Positions 60,392-64,000 of a stretch of DNA of 64,000 bases are shown here, in pieces; the first letter of the stretch is position 1, and the number at the start of each line of letters is the position of its first letter. This DNA is from M3007 sp046329435 (GTDB lineage: Bacteria; Bacteroidota; Bacteroidia; Chitinophagales; Saprospiraceae). The stretch is from positions 558,001-622,000 of the forward strand of contig JAXLUR010000002.1 in the NCBI GenBank assembly GCA_046329435.1, read 5' to 3'. The position numbers were made by a program, and so were the translations under genes. The notes beneath the pieces are model-generated. The model was not told the DNA's origin. It did no database searches and saw only the letters and a list, made by a program, of their open reading frames with translations.

Positions 60392-61207
60392 ATGACTACC
60401 AAAGAAAAAGTCCAGGAACTTATTGCCAACGGCCAGACCGAAGAAGCCCTCGTACTTGTCGCCCAGATCGACCAGGATGCTATCTTGCTCCAGGCGCGCT
60501 ACAGCAACGGCAAAAAACAGTACAACATGGGCCTCGTCGATTTCGGTGAATGGCAGCGCATCCAGAATCAGGTCAACTACGCCCTGCTCGAACTGGCCGA
60601 TAAGGCCACCTCCAAAGCCGCCGGCTCCCCCCTCGCTCCTCCTGCCCCTCCCGCCTCCCAGTATCAGGTTTTTATTTCCTACAACCACAGCGACGATTTG
60701 CAGGCCCGCCTGGTCAAACGCCAGCTCGAAGACAACGGCATCAAGGTCTATATCGACCACGATATGCCGGCCGGTATGTTTATCGACAAATTTATCGATG
60801 AGGGCCTCGCTCAAAGCAATTTCCTGCTGCCCATCATCTCCAGAAACAGCCTGGCATCCGGCTGGGTCAATAAAGAAGTTACGGCTGGCTTTCTCGCCCA
60901 GCGCATCACGAGCAAAAAAGTGATTCCAGTGCGCCTCGACGATGCGGTGTTCGATGCCAAATTCTACCTCGACGCCATGGTGGACATCAATAAAAAAGTG
61001 GAAGAAATCAAGTCGAATGCAGCTAAAGCACTCGAACTCAATATCGATTTACGAGCCTTTCAGGACGACCTGAGCAACCAGCGCGACCTGCAGGCCAACC
61101 TCGGCACCATGATCGAAACCCTTAAAAAAGTGAACGTGATCGACTTGAGCGACGGCAAATTTGAACTGGGGATGTCGAGGGTTATCAGTACGATCAAGGC
61201 TTCCTGA
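60392..61207 (+). CDS. EAD11-TIR domain conflict protein
   Basis: 271 residues. The N-terminal 70 residues (VQELIANGQTEEALVLVAQIDQDAILLQARYSNGKKQYNMGLVDFGEWQRIQNQVNYALLELADK) match effector-associated domain 11, an adaptor that recruits effectors to NTPase sensors. A Pro/Ala linker follows, then a TIR domain (YQVFISYNHSDDLQARLVKRQLEDNGIKVYIDHD...NFLLPIISRNSLASGWVNKEVTAGF), with the Glu in WVNKE as probable catalytic NADase residue. The C-terminal 60 residues are helical. No EAD-bearing partner is in view, so its sensor must lie elsewhere. It is GC-rich and chromosomal, outside the 41-kb element. Confidence 0.88.
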   Translation: MTTKEKVQELIANGQTEEALVLVAQIDQDAILLQARYSNGKKQYNMGLVDFGEWQRIQNQVNYALLELADKATSKAAGSPLAPPAPPASQYQVFISYNHSDDLQARLVKRQLEDNGIKVYIDHDMPAGMFIDKFIDEGLAQSNFLLPIISRNSLASGWVNKEVTAGFLAQRITSKKVIPVRLDDAVFDAKFYLDAMVDINKKVEEIKSNAAKALELNIDLRAFQDDLSNQRDLQANLGTMIETLKKVNVIDLSDGKFELGMSRVISTIKAS

Positions 61208-61218
61208 ACCGACGGCAT

Positions 61219-61926
61219 TTACCGCCCCAACCGCTCCATCACCAGTTCCTTGTGGCTCCGCCCGATGGGCAGGCTCCGCCCGGCGATCTCGACCTCGGCT
61301 GCGGAAAAGGACTCTATTTTGTCAACCGCAACGAGAAACGAGCGGTGAATGCGCAAAAAATTGTCGGAGTGCATCAACTCTTCCAGCTCACCCAACTGAT
61401 AATGCGTGGGGTACGATTTGCCTTTGGTGTGGATGGTTACCGAGTCTTTCAGGCTTTCGATAAACAGGATTTCATCGAGGTAAATTTTGACCGACCTTTT
61501 ATTGACCGTAAAGAAATAATAAGGCCTCACCGGCGGCGCCGCGGTGCGGGCCGCGCTGGCCGCCTGGGGCGACAACAGTTTGTTCACCGCCTTGGCAAAA
61601 CGACTGTACTCGATCGGTTTGAGCAGAAAATCAACGACCTGCAATTCGAAACCTTCCACTGCAAACTCGTGATAGGCCGAGGTCACGATTATTTTGGGTT
61701 GCCGGCGCAGGGTTTTGATAAAATCCAGTCCGTTGAGTTTGGGCAGATTGATGTCGAGGAAAATCACATCAACGGGTTCCGAATGCACGACATCAAGCGC
61801 GCTGATGGCGTCGGGGCACACATGCGCGAGGGTCAGGAACGGCGTCATGGAGATGTATTCTTCCAGGATTTCGGCCGCCAGGGGCTCGTCTTCCACAATA
61901 AGGCAGCGAAGGGGAGTATTGGGCAT
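61219..61926 (-). CDS. LytTR-family response regulator
   Basis: 235 residues from the ATG at 61926 (MPNTPLRCLIVEDEPLAAEILEEYI). The receiver domain has the phospho-acceptor Asp in VIFLDINLPKLNG and the conserved Lys in DFLLKPIEY. The LytTR DNA-binding domain follows (YFFTVNKRSVKIYLDEILFIESLKDSVTIHT...FLRIHRSFLVAVDKIESFS). Typical LytR/AlgR pair member; its histidine kinase is not in the window. Convergent with the TIR gene, 11 bp between stops. Confidence 0.95.
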   Translation of the reverse strand: MPNTPLRCLIVEDEPLAAEILEEYISMTPFLTLAHVCPDAISALDVVHSEPVDVIFLDINLPKLNGLDFIKTLRRQPKIIVTSAYHEFAVEGFELQVVDFLLKPIEYSRFAKAVNKLLSPQAASAARTAAPPVRPYYFFTVNKRSVKIYLDEILFIESLKDSVTIHTKGKSYPTHYQLGELEELMHSDNFLRIHRSFLVAVDKIESFSAAEVEIAGRSLPIGRSHKELVMERLGR

Positions 61927-62105
61927 GGGCTTCGTTGATGATTTCTTTGACCGTTCAATGTACGAACACAACGAGAATTTTCCCCGCATGGTGGATGCAT
62001 GGTCCGTTCTTCGACCAACGGTTGTATTTTGACCGCAGGCGGAAGTTGCCAGTGTTACGCCATGTTACCAGTGTTACATCCCTGACGGGACGCAACATCG
62101 GTAAT

Positions 62106-63302
62106 TTATTTCACCACCCCCAGCCTTTTCCCCACCGCGGTAAATGCCGCCACGGCTTTTTCCAGATGGGCCTGCTCATGTGCGGCCGACAGCTGTACCC
62201 GAATACGGGCTTTGCCTTGCGGCACCACGGGGTAAAAGAACCCGATCACGTAGATGCCTTCTTCGAGCAGCTCCCGGGCAAATTGCTGGGCCAGCGGAGC
62301 GTCGTACAGCATGATCGGCACGATGGGGTGCTCGCCGGGCAATATATCAAAACCGGCTGCTGTCATAGCCTGCCGGAACCACCGGGTGTTGTGTTCGAGT
62401 TTGTCGCGCAGGGCAGTGGAGCCGCTCAGCAATTCAAACACCTTGATGCTGCCGCCGACGATAGAAGGCGCCACGGTATTGGAAAAGAGGTAGGGGCGTG
62501 AGCGCTGACGAAGCAGATCGACGATCTCCTTGCGGGCTGCCGTAAAGCCGCCGCTGGCGCCGCCCAGCGCCTTGCCAAGGGTGCCGGTGATGATGTCGAT
62601 GCGCCCCATGACGCCGCGATGCTCGTGTGTGCCGCGCCCGGTACGGCCCAGGAAACCGCTGGCATGGCATTCGTCGATGCCTACCATGGCGTCGTAGCGT
62701 TCGGCCAGATCGCAGATTTTGTCGAGCTGGGCGATGGTGCCGTCCATGGAAAAAGCGCCGTCGGTGAAAACGAGCACGCGCCTTGCTCCGCCACTCCGGG
62801 CTTCTTTCAGGCAGTCTTCGAGCGACTGCATGTCGTTGTGTTTGTAGCGGAAACGGCGGGCCTTGCACAAGCGAATGCCGTCGATGATGGAGGCGTGGTT
62901 GAGCTCATCGCTGATGATGGCGTCTTCTTCGCCAAGCAGGGGTTCGAAAAGCCCGCCGTTGGCGTCGAAAGCGGCAGCATAGAGAATGGAATCTTCCATG
63001 CCCAGAAACTCGGCAATTTTGCCTTCCAGTTCCTTGTGAATATCCTGGGTGCCGCAGATAAACCGCACCGACGACATCCCGTAGCCGTGTGTCCGGATGG
63101 CCTCGATGGCCGCCTCGATCACCTCGGGGTGGCTCGACAGACCGAGGTAGTTGTTGGCGCAAAAATTCAATACTTCCTGTTGCGCCGTGGTATCGATCAC
63201 TGGGCCCTGCGGCGACGTAATAATGCGTTCTTCCTTATACAATCCGGCTTCACGGATGCCGGCCAATTCTTTTTCGAGTGCTGGTTCTACGTTGGTAAAC
63301 AT
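62106..63302 (-). CDS. kbl: Glycine C-acetyltransferase (2-amino-3-ketobutyrate CoA ligase)
   Basis: 398 residues, PLP enzyme of the alpha-oxoamine synthase family; it cleaves 2-amino-3-ketobutyrate with CoA to glycine and acetyl-CoA in threonine catabolism. Key segments are NFCANNYLGLSSHPEVIEAA, GYGMSSVRFICGTQDIHKELE, DELNHASIIDGIRLC, VGIDECHASGFLGRTGRGTHEH and the PLP Lys in IITGTLGKALGGASGG. The HRGVMGRIDI stretch is typical of Kbl rather than BioF. Monocistronic in view. Confidence 0.95.
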   Translation of the reverse strand: MFTNVEPALEKELAGIREAGLYKEERIITSPQGPVIDTTAQQEVLNFCANNYLGLSSHPEVIEAAIEAIRTHGYGMSSVRFICGTQDIHKELEGKIAEFLGMEDSILYAAAFDANGGLFEPLLGEEDAIISDELNHASIIDGIRLCKARRFRYKHNDMQSLEDCLKEARSGGARRVLVFTDGAFSMDGTIAQLDKICDLAERYDAMVGIDECHASGFLGRTGRGTHEHRGVMGRIDIITGTLGKALGGASGGFTAARKEIVDLLRQRSRPYLFSNTVAPSIVGGSIKVFELLSGSTALRDKLEHNTRWFRQAMTAAGFDILPGEHPIVPIMLYDAPLAQQFARELLEEGIYVIGFFYPVVPQGKARIRVQLSAAHEQAHLEKAVAAFTAVGKRLGVVK

Positions 63303-63310
63303 GGGCAGAA

Positions 63311-63507
63311 ATTCAAATTTTCATGTTCAAAGTTATAAGTTCAAGGTTTCAGATCCGAAGTTTCAAGTTCAAGGTTTCATCTTGTATAACTTATTGTTTG
63401 TCAAAAAGTTAATTGTAGGTGTCGAGGATCGAAGCTGGCCCTGAAAACCATACGGCAAATGGTGTCTCCAACCTTGAACCTGAAACCCTGAACTTGATAC
63501 TTCGAAC
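63311..63507. repeat. Inverted pair of 7-bp tandem repeats between ompA and kbl
   Basis: Ten in-register heptamers on the plus strand at 63311-63380 (for example GTTCAAA, GTTATAA, GTTCAAG, GTTTCAG, GTTTCAA, GTTTCAT) face six on the minus strand at 63466-63507 (GTTCGAA, GTATCAA, GTTCAGG, GTTTCAG, GTTCAAG, GTTGGAG). The arrays can pair into a long hairpin with an 85-nt loop. They fill the gap between the ompA stop and the kbl start. Confidence 0.8.
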
Positions 63508-63508
63508 T

Positions 63509-64000
63509 TTATTTCTCCATGACCCGGACGGCGATGCGGCGGTTTTGTGCGCGGCCTTCTTCGGTGTCGTTAGGTGCGACGGGGTGTTGGGAGCCGTAGC
63601 CTTCGGGCGCAAGGCGGCCTTTTGCCACGCCCATGGTTTCAAGGGCTTTGACCGTTGCTTCGGCCCGTGCCTGCGAAAGTTTCATGTTGTCGGCTTCCTT
63701 GCCTACGTTGTCGGTGTAACCGCCAACCTTGAGTTTGAGTTTGGGAAAAGCCTGCATGATCTGGTAAATATTGGTCAGCTGATCGCGCGACTTGTCCATG
63801 TCGATCTCGGCGCTGCCGGTGCGGAAGGTGAGCCGGTCAAAATTGAACCACGTGGTTTTGTCCACCGGGTTGTTGCCTTCGATGAAAGCGATCAGCGATT
63901 GTTCGATACCGTCGGGATTGCCTTTCAGGGCAAAACCGTTCGACAGGGTTTTTTCAAAAGCCGCGGGCGGCGGCGGCACGCTGTCGGGCGCAGCAACCAC
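63509..64000 (-). CDS. OmpA-family protein, C-terminal part (runs off the window)
   Basis: The visible 163 residues include the peptidoglycan-binding OmpA C-terminal domain: VDKTTWFNFDRLTFRTGSAEIDMDKSRDQLTNIYQIMQAFPKLKLKVGGYTDNVGKEADNMKLSQARAEATVKALETMGV and GYGSQHPVAPNDTEEGRAQNRRIAVRV, with the GYTDN, LSxxRA and NRR(I/V) motifs. The N-terminal part is beyond position 64000. It anchors the outer membrane or a periplasmic lipoprotein to peptidoglycan. Confidence 0.92.
   Translation of the reverse strand: MVAAPDSVPPPPAAFEKTLSNGFALKGNPDGIEQSLIAFIEGNNPVDKTTWFNFDRLTFRTGSAEIDMDKSRDQLTNIYQIMQAFPKLKLKVGGYTDNVGKEADNMKLSQARAEATVKALETMGVAKGRLAPEGYGSQHPVAPNDTEEGRAQNRRIAVRVMEK

Overview
The window looks like a chromosomal segment of a Bacteroidota bacterium, probably a Saprospiria/Chitinophagia-type environmental species; the exact taxon is not determinable by eye. 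The support is a SusC/SusD pair, proteins with type IX secretion (T9SS) C-terminal sorting domains, TAnnTTTG-type promoters, SAM5-type tyrosine integrases, and the absence of strong Shine-Dalgarno sites. The flanking chromosome is visibly GC-rich; the middle 41 kb and a small islet at 11.5-13.3 kb are AT-rich.

Left chromosome (1-18,998). A glycan utilisation locus comes first: the C-terminal tail of a GH16-like enzyme, SusC, SusD, a lipoprotein GH30 and a membrane-anchored AraC-type regulator. Convergent to it lies a minus-strand xylose/beta-glycoside cluster: xylulokinase, xylose isomerase and a second, secreted GH30. The kinase and isomerase are separated by an AT-rich islet with two unknown genes, a tyrosine-recombinase relic and a possible group II intron 3' end. 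Housekeeping-type genes follow: a THUMP-like methyltransferase, an NlpE-like lipoprotein, a cytochrome c lipoprotein and an ArnT-like membrane glycosyltransferase.

Integrated element (18,999-60,067). A 50-bp direct repeat of the 3' half of tRNA-Pro(GGG) bounds 41 kb of AT-rich DNA. It begins with a tyrosine integrase and ends just before the reconstituted tRNA. The cargo on the left is conflict-related: a Fic protein, an HNH nuclease, an ABC-three-component (ABC-3C) system whose ATPase gene is split by an IS5-family element, a serine resolvase, a Lit/U49-like zinc protease and a DUF6119/TIGR04141 protein. The centre is a mobilisation and replication core: ArdC-like and RadC-like proteins, a type IV coupling protein, a MobF relaxase-helicase, SSB, a primase-like protein, ParA with a ribbon-helix-helix (RHH) partner, and a RepB/Rep_3 initiator behind five 21-bp-spaced iterons. 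No type IV secretion channel is present, so it reads as an integrated mobilisable plasmid. The right end holds two T9SS-type surface proteins, one broken, and decaying IS630, IS4 and IS3 copies.

The most unusual signal is a set of degenerate but register-locked 8-bp tandem arrays (consensus about NGYAAAWG). They lie at five intergenic places in the element, two of them flanking parA and its RHH partner. I propose them as a dispersed centromere/operator system, with the caveat that comparable 7-bp and 9-bp arrays occur in the flanking chromosome, where they are arranged as inverted pairs.

Right chromosome (60,068-64,000). tRNA-Pro and tRNA-Val are followed by an EAD11-TIR conflict protein, a LytTR response regulator, glycine C-acetyltransferase (kbl) and the C-terminal part of an OmpA-family protein running off the window.
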